A stretch of DNA of 64,000 nucleotides from JACXTP01 sp963789555 (GCA_963789555.1 CAWBKY010000007.1:200278-264277), one strand, 5' to 3'; shown: positions 28,858 to 39,833, counted from the first letter of the stretch. The notes: generated by a model from the sequence alone, not told the origin. Numbers and translations: made by a program.

Positions 28858-29759
28858 TCATAAACTGGCGAGCGACAGCCCTGCGATGGTGGCCAGGAAG
28901 AACGTCCCCATCAACAGCGACCCGGTCCACTCATCGCCCCTCCTTTTGAACCTGAGATAGGTCCAGAGGGCAAGTGGGAGGGTCAGCATCATCATCACCA
29001 TGGCCTCGGTCGGTATGACGTTCGGCCAGAGCCAGAAGCGTGGCCAGATAGAGCGATCCGATGAGCAACAGGTACAATTGCGGATGCCCTTTCGCCCAGC
29101 CTCACCACCAGGGTGATCTTTCCCACCGTTCGGTCCGCCTCCCGGTCGGACCAATGCACCGGGATGAGGTTGATCAGGACCACCAGGAACATGGGCAAAC
29201 AGAACAACAGGGAGTCAAGGTCGATGTTGCCCGCCTGGGGCAGGTATCCGGCCAGGACCATCGAGAAGCCCCCCAGGAAAGCGTTGTCCAGTTCGCCCCA
29301 TCCCCTGCGCTCCAGGCGCAAAGGGGGCATGGAATAGGACCAGCCGAGGAACAACGACAGCGCGAGCAACGCCAGGTAATCCAAGGTGAACATGCCCCAG
29401 AGCCAACCAGCGCCGGCCAGCAAGAGGGTGAGCACCAGCATGGCCAACGCCATGTGCAGCGCGAACCTGGGCGGCAGGCGCCCTTCGGGCAGCACCCCCG
29501 ACCCTCCGGAGAACCAGGTGCGTCGGGTTATGGAATCGGTGTCCAGGTCGGCGTACTCGTCGGCGTAATGCCCCATCATGGTGGCGGTCATGAGGACCAG
29601 CAGGCCGTAGCCGGCGGCGATGGCATCGATGGAGCCGATGCGGAACCAGGCATAGGCCAGGCCGACCAGGTAGGCCAGCACGCCGGCGAGGAGCACGAAG
29701 GGGCGGGCCATGCGCACCGCGCCCCGGGCATATTCCATCGTTCCGACCCTCTGTTCCAT
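28858..29759 (-). CDS. UbiA family prenyltransferase (frameshifted)
   Basis: A polytopic membrane prenyltransferase. The aspartate motif is HYADEYADLDTDSITRRTWF and is followed by GGSGVLPEG, resembling MenA-type 1,4-dihydroxy-2-naphthoate prenyltransferases. The second Asp motif region reads HWSDREADRTVGKIT. The frame breaks at about 29,085-29,100 and again near 29,040, and the C-terminal helices ALWTYLRFKRRGDEWTG and FLATIAGLSL follow in another frame, giving about 300 residues. It may attach a prenyl tail to a quinone; a role in membrane lipid synthesis is also possible. Confidence 0.75.
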
Positions 29760-29842
29760 CCGAATGCTCCATTCCCTTGCAGGGGATTTATCGCTTTCAT
29801 GCCGCGAAAAGATGATATCCTCGCCCGCTCTAGATATGGGAC

Positions 29843-30251
29843 ATGGGTCCGGTGTCCACGAAGAGCATAGCGGAGAAATTCCACCTCAAGCCCGGACAGC
29901 TCCTTGTCGTGATCGATGCTCCGGATGGTTACGTCTCCCTCCTAGGGGTGCTGCCGCACGGTTGCCGACTGGAGTCCGTGATGCGATCCGACGCCTCGGT
30001 CGTGCAGATATTCGTGAGGGACATGGCCATGCTCCGATCAAGGTTGGACGGAGATCAGGTACGGAAGCTCGGGGCCGCCGTACTTTGGGTCACTTATCCG
30101 AAAGGGGGTTCCGGGATCAGGACCGACCTGAATCGGGACATCATCTGGGCCTATGTCCGCACGATAGGGTTCGATGCGGTATCCAACATATCGATCGACG
30201 AGGTATGGTCCGCGCTTCGTCTGAAGGTCGATCGAGCCCATCAAGGATTAG
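29843..30251 (+). CDS. Conserved hypothetical protein, DUF3052-like
   Basis: About 135 residues. The segments EKFHLKPGQLLVVIDAPDGY, VQIFVRDMAML, LWVTYPKGGSGIRTDLNRD and VSNISIDEVWSALRLK match small DUF3052-like proteins of unknown function. A frameshift near the end is likely, because another frame gives IEPIKD and a stop at 30249-30251. The open frame otherwise runs on for 500 codons antisense to acsE. It converges with acsE and overlaps its stop by a few bases. Confidence 0.6.
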
Positions 30252-31024
30252 GCCCGAAGGAAATCATCACAGTACAACTTCTCGTTGCGAAGCACCTGGC
30301 CGGTCTTCACCGTCTCCATGAGCAATTGGTCCTCCGGGTCGAGGATGGCAGCGCTCAGACCCGCCCCCAACAACATGGCCAGGTAGGTACGGTTCACCAA
30401 CGGCCTGTCCTTGCAGCCGTTGGAAACGTTGCTCAGGCCGACCACGGTGCGGATGGGCGGCTCGTTCAGCGCCTGGAACATCCCGATGGCCTTCACGACC
30501 TTCATGCCCTGGTCCTGGGCGGCCTTGATCGGCAGGACGAGCGGGTCCAGGAGCAACCGGTCCGGCATAATCTCGTGCTCCATGGCCACGGTGACCATGG
30601 TCATGGCCAGCTCGGTGCGCGTCTCCGCGTCGTTCGGTATGCCCTTCTCGTCCATGGTGAGGCAGATGATCTCCGCGCCATGCTCGCGACAGAGCGGGAA
30701 CAGCGCTTCCATGCGTTTCCGCTCCGCGGTGGTGGAGTTCATGATGACCGGGTTCTTGGCCGCTCTCAGGCCAGCGGTCATGGTCTTCAGGCCGGGGGTG
30801 TCGATGCACAGCGTGGCCTCGGTGACATCCTGGATGGTGCGCACCAACCAGTCCATCGCCGCCGGGCCGTCCTCCCGTCCCGGGCCGGTGTTGACGTCCA
30901 GGACGGTCGCCCCGCATTCCAGCTGGTGCAGGGCGTGCTCCTGTATCCACTTGCCGTCGCGCTTGTCTATCGCCTTGCCGACCGCGCCGAAGAGCCCGTT
31001 CACCCGCTCGCTGATGACCAACAT
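30248..31024 (-). CDS. acsE: 5-Methyl-THF:corrinoid/Fe-S protein methyltransferase
   Basis: Moves the methyl group from methyl-THF to the cobalt of AcsCD. The 258-residue length and conserved blocks fit bacterial AcsE: MLVISERVNGLFG at the N-terminus, LDVNTGPG, CIDTPGLKTM, VIMNSTTAERKRME, ICLTMDEKGIPND, LLLDPLVLPIKAAQDQG and the signature VGLSNVSNGCKDRPLVNRTYL, with the conserved Asn of the folate site. The frame is intact. It is about 7 kb from acsV and 13 kb from acsBDC. With fhs, folD and metFV it completes the folate methyl branch. Confidence 0.93.
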   Translation of the reverse strand: MLVISERVNGLFGAVGKAIDKRDGKWIQEHALHQLECGATVLDVNTGPGREDGPAAMDWLVRTIQDVTEATLCIDTPGLKTMTAGLRAAKNPVIMNSTTAERKRMEALFPLCREHGAEIICLTMDEKGIPNDAETRTELAMTMVTVAMEHEIMPDRLLLDPLVLPIKAAQDQGMKVVKAIGMFQALNEPPIRTVVGLSNVSNGCKDRPLVNRTYLAMLLGAGLSAAILDPEDQLLMETVKTGQVLRNEKLYCDDFLRA

Positions 31025-31071
31025 GAGAGCACCGTCCCCGACGTATGTCCATACCTGTTAAAAGGGTTCTT

Positions 31072-31763
31072 ATGCGACGAAAGACCTTGCCCGGCGCAGG
31101 AGGGGGCTTCCACGGATTTCACCTGGGAGGAGCTGGAAGGGCTGATCGGTCACCATTTCCAGGAACGCGGGCTGCTGGAGCAGGCACTGAGACACCGCTC
31201 CGCCGGGACCCCGAACTATGAGCGCCTGGAGTTCCTGGGCGACGCTGTTCTGGCGTACGTCATCTCCGACGAGCTGTTCCATGGCTTCCCCCAGGAGAGG
31301 GAGCATGGGCTCACCCGGAAGCGGAGCGTGCTCACCGACCGCACCTACCTGATGGAGGTGGCCAAGGAGCTGCACCTGGAGACCTACCTGGAGGTAGGGA
31401 TGGGCGTGACCAAGGTCACGGACGGCATGATGGCCGATGCCGTGGAGGCGCTGGTCGGCGCCATATATTTGGATGGCGGTATGGAGGCGGTGCGCGGTTT
31501 CATCTATGGCCGGGTGGCCCCGCCGACCGCCATGGAGCAGGCCTTCCAGCGCATAGACCACATCAGCAAGGTGAAGGAGTGGTGCGACCAGCGCCACCTG
31601 CCCAGTCCCGAACTACACCACTCTGGAGATGAAGGTCGGCAACGAGCAGTACTTCCAGGCCTGGCTGCGTTTGCCGGAGCGCAGCACCAGCGGACAAGGG
31701 CGGACGAAGCGCGAGGCCAAGGCCCAAGCGGCGGAACGCATGCTGGAGCACCTCAAGGATTGA
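31072..31763 (+). CDS. rnc: Ribonuclease III (frameshifted)
   Basis: Cleaves double-stranded RNA. The catalytic domain has the signature ERLEFLGDAVLAYVISD and the second acidic motif DAVEALVGAIYLDGG. The C-terminal double-stranded RNA-binding domain follows after a frameshift near 31,605 (NYTTLEMKVGNEQYFQAW, then TKREAKAQAAERMLEHLKD). The N-terminus probably starts at ATG 31072, with another one-base shift in the GGGGG run near 31,100. About 230 residues. RNase III is uncommon in archaea. It is divergent from acsE with about 45 bases between starts. Confidence 0.85.
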
Positions 31764-31851
31764 ACTTCCGGGATTAGTTTTATCTGCCTTGGCGGCATTT
31801 ACCGCTGGCATAGCCTCGCGGTTTTGCCATCACGTTCCAGGAGGCTAGGGT

Positions 31852-33406
31852 TTGCACCGTATCGAGCGCGCTGTGGTCAGCGTTTCTGACAAGTCCGGGG
31901 TCGTCGACCTCGCCAAGGGATTGAGGCAGCTGGGTGTGGAGATCGTGTCCACCGGGGGCACTGCCTCGTTGCTCCACAAGGAGGGCATCGACACCGTCGG
32001 GGTCTCCGAGCTGACCGGGTTCCCGGAGATGCTGGACGGGCGGGTGAAGACGCTGCATCCGGCCCTGTTCGCCGGAATATTGGCCCGACGGGACCGCGCC
32101 GACCATATGGCCCAGCTCGAGAACATGGGTTTGAAGCGGGTGGACCTGGTGGTGGTGAACCTCTACCCATTCAGGGAAACCGTGCTCAAGGACCCCTCCG
32201 ACCTGGAGGAGATAATCGAGAACATCGATATCGGCGGTCCATCCCTCATCCGGGCGGCGGCCAAGAACTACCAAGGGGTGGCGGTCGTCACCGACCCGAG
32301 CAGCTACTCCGCTGTCCTGGAGGAGATGGAGAGGAACGATAACCAGCTCTCCATCGAGACCAGAAAGCGATTGATGCTCGAGGCATTCCGCACCACTGCC
32401 AACTATGACTGCATGATCGCCCAGCACCTCTCCAAGACCTTCCCCGGGGATCGATTCCCCATCCAAGCTCAACATCGGCATGGAGAAGGCCTTCGACCTC
32501 CGCTACGGGGAGAACCCGGAACAGACCGCGGCCTTCTACACCGACCCGTTCAGCGAGGGCGTGTCTGTCACGCGGTCGGAGAAGTTGCATGGAAAGGAGC
32601 TATCCTACAACAACATCCTGGACCTGGAGTCGGCGCTCGAGCTCACCAGGGAGTTCGACCGCCCCACCGCCGTCGTCATCAAGCACACCAACCCCTGCGG
32701 CATCGCCTCCTCGGACGAGCTGGCGGACGCCTTCGTGACCGCCTACAACGTGGATGCGAAGGCCGCCTTCGGATGCGTCATCGGCCTGAACCGGCCGGTG
32801 GACTTGGCCACGGCGGAGCAGATCGGCTCCCACTTCGTCGATTGCGTGATCGCCCCGGACTATGAGCCAGAGGCGCTGGAGCACCTGCGCAAGAAGAAGA
32901 ACATCCGGCTGCTGCGCACCAACGCTCCCATAACCATCGATGCAGCACCGGAGCACAAGATGAAGAAGGTCAAGGGCGGCATCCTGGTGCAGACCAATCG
33001 CTACGTCGATGTCACCCCGCAGATGCTCAAGGTGGTGACGAAGCGGTCCCCCACGGAGGAGGAGGTCGCCTCCATGCTCTTCGCCTGGAAGGTGTGCAAG
33101 CACGTCTGGTCCAACGCCATCATCCTGGCCAAGGGGGAGCGCGTGGTCGGTATCGGCGCAGGGCAGATGTCGCGCGTCGATTCATCGATGATCGCCGCCT
33201 ACAAGGCCAAGGACGAGGCCAAGGGCGCGGTCATGGCCTCCGACGCCTTCTTCCCCTTCCGCGACGGGGTGGACGAGGCGGCGAAGGCAGGCGTCACAGC
33301 GGTCATCCAGCCCGGGGGTTCGATGCGGGACGCCGAGGTCATCCAGGCGGCGGACGAGCACGGCATGGCCATGGTGTTCACCGGGGTGCGCATCTTCCGG
33401 CACTGA
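31852..33406 (+). CDS. purH: Bifunctional AICAR transformylase/IMP cyclohydrolase PurH (frameshifted)
   Basis: Performs the last two steps of IMP synthesis using 10-formyl-THF. The IMP cyclohydrolase half has VSDKSGVVDLAKGL, STGGTASLL and DGRVKTLHP. After a frameshift near 32,455-32,470, the transformylase half has LRYGENPEQTAAFY, KHTNPCGIA with the catalytic Lys-His, and the ending MVFTGVRIFRH. About 517 residues. I choose TTG at 31852 because AGGAGG at 31839-31844 lies seven bases upstream and the family begins there. The use of formyl-THF fits the folate-based C1 metabolism of this genome. Confidence 0.92.
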
Positions 33407-33576
33407 GAGCATTTCCGTGAACTGACTATACATTTCCACGGATAGATTACTGTATTTCTAGCGGAAATCGAGGGGTCGAATACTTTCGAGTACTGATTAT
33501 TTCGTTTTTCTATGCACCAGTATTTTCTACCTGCCCCTTGGCTCACTGTTCAATCAGAGACGAAGGAAAGGATAGG

Positions 33577-35010
33577 ATGATACGCTTACTGTACATCGAC
33601 GATAACACGGGCATGCTCGAGATCGTGAAGTTCTGCATCGAGGCGGACCCAAACTTCCAGATGGACACGGTCCTCAGCTCCCGAGAGGGGTTGGAAATGT
33701 TGTCCTCCAGGCGATACGACGGGGTCTTGGTGGACCTGCACATGTCCGGCCTGGACGGCTTAGGCGGTGCTGGAGGAGGTGCGCGCCAGATACGGGGACC
33801 TGCCGGTGGCTCTGCTTGGCACGGCCCCGGAGAGCGCTCTGGTGATCAAGGCACTGAACGCCGGGGCCGACATCTTCCTCAACAAAGGGGTGGGCCTGGT
33901 GACGGAGCTGGACGAGGCGGTGCAGCGCATGGCCGGGCTTGTGGAGCAACGCCGATCTGCGCCGCCGCCATGAGGAGAGGCGTCGGGACCTGGAGAGGTG
34001 GGTCGACAACATCGCGGAGATGGTGCTATGCACCGACCTTCAGTTCAGGATAACGAGCGTCAACCAGGTGACGTGCCGCCACCTAGGACTTGAGACAGTG
34101 AGGAGCTGGTGGGGAAGCCGCTCGCTCACCTGGTCAACGCCCAGGACCGGACCCGGACCATCGCTGGAGATGGAGAACTTCCTGGAAGGGTTCAGCACAG
34201 GGCCGGTGCGGTTCAGGGTGGAAATGGCGGACGAAGGAGTGCGCTTGGATGGAGGCCGGGGTGTCCCATCTGGTGGACGACTCCGGACCGGCCGGGGTGG
34301 TGCTCTCACTGCGCAAGGTGGGGGAGCAGGTCCGTATGGAGGAGTTCGGGCGAGGACAGCTGGAGGCGGATGGAGATGGTGCTGCAACATGACCAGGCAC
34401 GAGGTGCAGCACAGGGTCATGGTGGCGGAGAGCTACCTCGAGCTGCTGCGCGACAACGTGGCGGAGAAGCACCGGCGCCGATACCTGGAGAAGGCGCTCA
34501 AGAACGTGCGCGAGGTCTCCAGGCAGATGAGCCTGCTGCAGGAGTACCAGGAGGTCGGCGTGGGCGAGCCGCGCTGGACTGAGCTCGGGGCGTTGATGGA
34601 GAGGGCGCGAGCACAGGCTGGAAAGGAGCCAGGTGGAGATGACAGCACGACCTCCAGGCTGGAGGTGCTGGCCGACCCCTGCTCGAATCCGCATTGATGA
34701 TGTTCTTGGAGCAGGAGATGGGACAGACCGGCATCACTCGCCTGGACGTCATGTTCCAGATCGGGTCCCGGAACCTATCGCTACTGATCGACGACGATGC
34801 GCCTGGGGTCAAGGAAGAGCGGAAAGCTAACCTTTTCGAGCTAGACACACGTTCGGGACAGAGCCAGGTGCTTCACTTGCTACGAGAGGTTCTGAGACAC
34901 CTCGAACATGTCGATAAGCGAGCGGGGCCTGCCTAGCCTGGGAAGGCGCTTCGAGATAATCATCCCGAAGGAAGGTTCCGCTTCCAGGAACCGGCGGTCA
35001 GCGTCAGCGC
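33577..35010 (+). CDS. Receiver-PAS-histidine kinase-like sensor protein (many frameshifts)
   Basis: The N-terminal receiver domain has IRLLYIDDN, the phosphoacceptor Asp53 in VLVDLHMSGLDG, and later VALLGTAPESALVIKALNAG and ADIFLNKGV. A PAS-like region (NIAEMVLCTDLQFRITSVNQ) follows. Then comes a helical dimerisation domain with a histidine in the segment ahead of VMVAESYLELLRDNVAEKHR, and a poorly read ATPase domain ending near GRRFEIIIPKEGS. Frames change near 33,765, 33,960, 34,100, 34,220, 34,380, 34,685 and 34,930. The end is approximate. ATG 33577 follows AAGGATAGG. The domain order is typical of archaeal hybrid sensor kinases. Confidence 0.6.
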
Positions 35011-35053
35011 CAATTACAGCAACAACGCGGCGAGACCGGCTCCTGAAACACCA

Positions 35054-35182
35054 TCATTGAGGTCTGGGCTTCTGCTTCTTCTTCCTTTCCCGGAAGCCCG
35101 CCTCCTGTTCCATGACCTTCGTCTGAAAGAAGCTATAGATGCCATGGCAGAAGAAGAAAGAGCCTAGGAAGACCATCGGCAA
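35054..35182 (-). CDS. Possible small membrane protein (42 residues)
   Basis: Minus-strand frame with a hydrophobic stretch (MVFLGSFFFCHGIYSFF) followed by a charged tail rich in lysine and arginine, ending at a stop at 35054-35056. The start could be TTG 35182 or ATG 35176; neither has a strong ribosome-binding site. It lies just downstream of the CDF transporter on the same strand. Real-gene status is uncertain. Confidence 0.3.
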   Translation of the reverse strand: MPMVFLGSFFFCHGIYSFFQTKVMEQEAGFRERKKKQKPRPQ

Positions 35183-35209
35183 CCAATCGAAGAGTATTAT
35201 GTGAATGGT

Positions 35210-36166
35210 CTAGTGACCGTTCTTGCTGTTGTTGTTGGGTCGGAAGACGCAGGCGTCGATGCTGCATGCCGTGGACTCCAGCTGCAGGGTGGTATGGGAG
35301 AAATGGAACTTTTCCCGGAGCACCTCCTCGCACGCCGAGATGATGCATGAACAGGAGGAGATGGGCTGGTCCTCGACCACGATGTGCCCGCTCATGGAGT
35401 AGACGCCAGAGGCGATGGTCCAGAAGTGCAGGTCATGCACCTCGTTCACTCCTTTCACCTTGAGCAGCTCCGCCCTAACCTCCTCGACGTCGATGTGAGC
35501 GGGCGTGAACTCCAACAGTATGTTCAGCGATTGGCGCACCACGCCTATGGCGTTGTAGAATATCACCACCCCGATCACGGCGCTGATCAAAGGGTCCGCC
35601 TCTACCAGATCGAAGAGTATGATGAGCACGGCGGCCAGGATGACCCCGACCGAGGAGAGGGTATCGCCCAGCACATGGATGAAGGCGCCCTTGACGTTCA
35701 GGTTCTCGTGGGAGTGCTTGCGCAGGACCAGGGCGCTGCTCAGGTTGGCCACCAGGCCGATGGAGGCCACCATCAACATCAGCTCGGCGTCGATGTCCTG
35801 AGGGTCCTGGAAGCGCACGAACGCCTCATAGATGATGATCACGGCCAACACCGCCAAGGCCATGCCGTTGATCAGGGCGGCCACGATCTCCACGCGCAGG
35901 TACCCGAAGGTCTGCTTCTCGGTCGGCTCGCGCAGGGCGATGATGGCCGCTCCCAGGCTGAGCGCCAAGGCGAGCACGTCGGTGAACATGTGCCCCGCGT
36001 CCGATATCAGGGCCAAGCTGTTGGACAACCAGCCACCTACCAGCTCGAAAACCGCGAACGACGCGGTTATGGCCAGTGCCAGCACCAACGGTTTGGTCAC
36101 CGCCCTTTGCACCGGCAATTGCTCGTGCCCATGGCCCTCCTCCCCATGGTCGTGGTCGTCCGCCAT
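35210..36166 (-). CDS. Cation diffusion facilitator (Zn/Co/Cd efflux)
   Basis: About 318 residues with six membrane helices. The transport-site motifs are ISDAGHMFTDVLAL (HxxxD type) in helix 2 and FIHVLGDTLSSVGV in helix 5, as in CzcD/ZitB proteins. The N-terminus is histidine-rich (ADDHDHGEEGHGHE). A cytoplasmic domain follows (EVHDLHFWTIASGVYSMSGHI). A late cysteine-rich segment, QPISSCSCIISACEEVL, and C near the C-terminus are less usual. I choose ATG 36166 because it begins the His-rich MADDHDH start; an upstream in-frame ATG at 36190 also exists. Confidence 0.88.
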   Translation of the reverse strand: MADDHDHGEEGHGHEQLPVQRAVTKPLVLALAITASFAVFELVGGWLSNSLALISDAGHMFTDVLALALSLGAAIIALREPTEKQTFGYLRVEIVAALINGMALAVLAVIIIYEAFVRFQDPQDIDAELMLMVASIGLVANLSSALVLRKHSHENLNVKGAFIHVLGDTLSSVGVILAAVLIILFDLVEADPLISAVIGVVIFYNAIGVVRQSLNILLEFTPAHIDVEEVRAELLKVKGVNEVHDLHFWTIASGVYSMSGHIVVEDQPISSCSCIISACEEVLREKFHFSHTTLQLESTACSIDACVFRPNNNSKNGH

Positions 36167-36263
36167 CCCCCCGACATCATCCCTCCGCACTATGTGCTTT
36201 TTGATGCCCTCGGGACAAGTCTATAAATGATAAGCGGTCCGTGATATCTGTCAAGGTGAGGAA

Positions 36264-36836
36264 ATGAAGAAGTCCATCGGTGCCCGCACATTGGTCTACC
36301 CCACTCCCGTGTTCGTGGTCGGCACATATGATGAGAAAGGCAAGCCGAACGCCATGACCGCCGCGTGGGGCGGCATCTGCTGTTCCAGCCCGCCATGCGT
36401 CAGCGTCTCGCTGCGCAAGGCCACGTACACCTATCATAACCTGATCGAACGGCGCGAGTTCACCATCAGCATCCCCTCCGAGGGGCATGTGGCCGAGGCC
36501 GACTATTTCGGCATCACCTCCGGTCGGGACGTGGACAAGTTCAAGGAGACCGGCCTCACGCCGGTCAAGAGCGAGAGGGTGAACGCGCCGTACGTGAAGG
36601 AGTTCCCTTTGGTATTGGATTGCCAGCTCATCTACCACAAGGAGATCGGCCTGCACACCCAGTTCGTTGGCGAGATACTGGACGTGAGGATGGACGAGGA
36701 CTGCCTGACCGATGGCGACCCGAACATCGAGCTGGTCAAACCCATCTTCTACAGTCCGGACAACAGCTCCTATTACGCCAAGGGCAAGTGCCTCGGGCGG
36801 GCCTTCCAGCTCGGCAAGGGCATGAAGAAGAGATAG
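36264..36836 (+). CDS. Flavoredoxin-like flavin reductase domain protein
   Basis: A 190-residue FMN-binding split-barrel protein. It shows VYPTPVFVVGTYDEKGKPNA at the N-terminus, then TAAWGGICCSSPPCVSVSLR and YHNLIERREFTISIP, the flavin reductase/flavoredoxin pattern. It probably carries electrons or reduces flavins in the cytoplasm. GAGGAAATG places a GAGG ribosome-binding site close to the ATG. It is divergent from the CDF transporter. Confidence 0.88.
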   Translation: MKKSIGARTLVYPTPVFVVGTYDEKGKPNAMTAAWGGICCSSPPCVSVSLRKATYTYHNLIERREFTISIPSEGHVAEADYFGITSGRDVDKFKETGLTPVKSERVNAPYVKEFPLVLDCQLIYHKEIGLHTQFVGEILDVRMDEDCLTDGDPNIELVKPIFYSPDNSSYYAKGKCLGRAFQLGKGMKKR

Positions 36837-36852
36837 AACGGAGCGGTCAGGC

Positions 36853-37825
36853 ATGCCATGGAAGGAGAGGCTCCGGTACGATCCCGTGCCGTCACTTGCT
36901 CCAAACGGAGGACGAGGCGTTGCAGTTCTTCGTGAAGAGGAATCTAATGGGCGTCGAGGGGCTCCGCTCCGATGGACTGCTGTTCAGCCCCCAGGTGCGG
37001 AGCCTGGTGAAGAGGCAGTCCGCCGATGGCTCCTGGACGTACCGGGGGAGGCGGTCGGAGGGCTGCGATTACGAGTATGTGGAGACCTACCGCAACCTGG
37101 CCATCCTGGTGGACAAGTACGGCCTGGCCCGGAAGCATGCCGTGGTGGAGAAGGCCTGCGAGTTCCTCCTTTCGCTGCAGGACCCGGAGGGCGACATAAG
37201 AGGGGTATATTGCAATCAGTACTCGCCCAACTACTCGGGGGCCATCGCCGCCCTGCTGGTGCGGTCCGGTTACGCCCGGGACCCACGGACCGCCAAACTT
37301 TTCGATTGGCTCATCTCCGTGCGTCAGGATGACGGTGGTTGGGCCATACCGTTCCGCACCGCAGGGGTCCGCACCTTGAACCAGGCCCTTGCCTCCGACC
37401 CGATCCCGCCGGACCCCACCCGGCCCTCATCGCATTGGGCCACCGGGGTGGTGTTGCGCGCCTTCGCCGCCCATCCTGTCTGGAGGAAGAGCGAGATCAC
37501 CATGCGCGCGGCGGACCTGCTCAAGTCCCGTTTCTTCCAGTCCGATGTCTACACAGATAGGAGGGCCAAGGGATACTGGACCAAATTCTCCTACCCCTTC
37601 TGGTTCACCGACCTCATCTCCTCGTTGGACACCCTCTCCCGGCTCGGGCTTCCGGCCGACGACCCTCAGATAAACAAGGCGATCACCTGGATCTCGACCA
37701 GACAGCGCCCCAACGGCTCCTTCGACCTGGAGCTGCTCCGGGATGGGGATAGGGAGGTGGGACGATGGGTGGCCTACGCCTTCTGCCGCTCCCTTTGCCG
37801 TTTCTACGGCGCGCGACCGGCCTGA
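36853..37825 (+). CDS. Terpenoid-cyclase/prenyltransferase-repeat protein (frameshifted at start)
   Basis: About 323 residues of alpha/alpha-toroid repeats as in squalene cyclases and prenyltransferases: QSADGSWTYRG, RQDDGGWAIPF and RQRPNGSFDLELL are the QW-like repeats. No DxDD cyclase motif is visible, so it may be a non-cyclase scaffold or of unknown function. A one-base shift at about 36,888-36,897 joins the start MPWKERLRYDPVPS to HLLQTEDEALQFFVKRN. It ends 26 bases before the acsV ATG, with the acsV TATA box in between. Confidence 0.7.
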
Positions 37826-37828
37826 AGG

Positions 37829-37835
37829 TTATATA
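37829..37835 (+). promoter_or_regulatory. TATA box of acsV
   Basis: TTATATA lies 17-23 bases before ATG 37852 and 23-29 bases before the in-frame ATG 37858. The spacing suggests a leaderless transcript and favours ATG 37858 as the start of the RACo protein. Confidence 0.5.
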
Positions 37836-37851
37836 CCAGCCGTCTTGATTC

Positions 37852-39808
37852 ATGCCCATGAGCTTCTCGGTCAAGTTCTTCCCGAAGAACGTGGACATCA
37901 CCCTGGACGACAAGGTCACCATTTTGGAGGCGGCCTTCCGGGCCGGGGTGGAGATCAACAGCGCCTGCGGGGGCAAGGGCACCTGCGGCCGCTGCAAGGT
38001 CCTGGTGGAGGGCAAGACCGAGTCCGAGCACAGCAAGCTCATCAGCGACGTCGAATGGCAAAGAGGCTGGAGGCTGGCCTGCCGGACCATGGTGGCGAGC
38101 GACGCGGCCATCTTCGTTCCCGAGGAGTCCCGGCTGGAGGACCTGCAGATCTATGAGGGCTTCTCCAAGGCGGAGGTGCGGAGCCTGGAGCCGTTGACCA
38201 AGGCCCACTACCTGGAGCTTCCCGCGCCCAGCCTCGACAACAACCTGGGTGACGTGGAGCGGTTGGAAGTGGCGCTAGGCATCGAGGAGGGCGACCTCTA
38301 CGTGCCATTGGACATGCTGCGACACCTGTCAAAGGTGATAAGGGACAGCGGTTGGAGGGTGACGGTGGTGGTGGACCGGTCGGAGGGCCGGCCCTCGCCT
38401 TGTCGACGTTTTCAACTGGGACACCTCGGAGCGCAACTTCGGCATCGCCTTGGACATCGGCACCACCACGGTGGTGCTGACCATGGTGGACCTGAAGACC
38501 GGCAAGATCGTGGCCCAGGCCTCCGACTATAACAAGCAGATCATGTGCGGGGAGGACATCCTGGCCCGGATCGCCTTCGCCGAGGACGGCGGCCTGAAGC
38601 GCCTGCAGCAGCTCATCCAGGAGAGCATCGACTACCTGATCTCGCAGGTGGTGGTGCTGTCCGATGTCTGCACCGCCACCGGCAAGAAGGTATGCCGGGA
38701 GGAGGTCTCCGCCATGGCCATCGCCGGCAACACCACGATGGTCCACATCCTTCTAGGCCTCCATCCCAAACAGATCCGTTACGATCCATACATCTCCGTC
38801 ACCAACTTCCCCTCCACCTACCGGGCGAGGGAGCTGGGCATGAAGATACATCCGGAGGCGCCGGTCTACATCGTCCCGGGAAGGGCCAGCTACGTGGGCG
38901 GGGACATCGTGGCCGATGTGGTGGCCAGCGGCATGCGCCACCACGAAGGCACATCGTTGCTCATCGATGTCGGCACCAACGGGGAGGTGGTGCTCGGCAA
39001 CCGGGACTGGACGGTGGCCTGTTCCTGCTCCGCCGGTCCCGCCTTCGAGGGGGGCGAGGTCGCCTCGGGCATGCGGGCCATGACCGGGGCCATCGAGAAG
39101 GTAAGCATCGACAAGGACTACAAGGTGAGCTACCAGACCATACGTGGGGACAAACCCCGCGGCATATGTGGATCAGGGCTCATCGACCTGGTCTCGGAGA
39201 TGTTCAGGCGAGGCATCATCGACAAGAAAGGGCGCATCCAAGACATCGGGTCGGAGCTGGTGCGGCCGTACGATGGCGGCAGGGAGTTCGTGGTCGTCCC
39301 AGCGAAGGACACCAAGGCCATGACCCTCAGTCTGGCCATGAAGGCCAAGTCCGGAATGTGGAACGCCACCCCGACCGCGGCGGCCCGGGACATCGTAATA
39401 AACGACGACGACATCGCCAACATCATACGAACCAAGGCCGCCCTGTACGCGTCATGCGACATGCTGCTGGACAGCGTCAATATGAGGTTCGAGGACCTGG
39501 AGAAGGTATACGTCGCCGGAGGCTTCGGCAACTATATCGACGTGGCCAAGGCCATCAACATAGGTCTGCTGCCGGACCTGCCGCGCGACCGCTTCGAGTT
39601 CCTGGGGAACGCGGCGTTGGGCGGGGCGAGGATGGCGCTGCTGTCCAGGGAGGCGAGGGAGGAGGCGAAGGAGGTCTACAAGACCATGACCTATCTGGAG
39701 CTGACCACCAAACAGGCCTTCTTCGATCATTTCACATCATCCCTGTTCCTGCCGCACACCGATATGTCCCGGTTCCCCAGCGTGGTACATGGGAAAGGGA
39801 AGGGCTAG
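37852..39808 (+). CDS. acsV: RACo-like ATP-dependent reductive activator of corrinoid protein (frameshifted)
   Basis: Reduces the inactive Co(II) corrinoid of AcsCD back to Co(I). An N-terminal 2Fe-2S ferredoxin domain has C39, C45, C48 and C77 (CGGKGTCGRC, then LACRTM). A linker precedes the DUF4445/ASKHA ATPase domain with GIALDIGTTTVVLTMVDL, MAIAGNTTMVH, LLIDVGTNGEVVLGN, CSAGPAFEGGEV and VYVAGGFGNYID. The frame shifts near 38,395-38,410. About 650 residues, as in RACo. It heads the acsV-methionine synthase-acsF group. Confidence 0.92.
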
Positions 39809-39833
39809 GGAAGGAAGGCCTGATGAGAAAAGG

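Noticed and set aside
29843..31777. A 644-codon open frame read as one protein
   Set aside because: Its ends match a DUF3052-like protein and RNase III, and the middle is antisense to intact acsE. It is a run of accidental open frame plus frameshifts.
33455..33500. TACT-TTCG-AGTA hairpin as a terminator of purH
   Set aside because: The stem is only four bases and no T-run follows directly; too weak to call.
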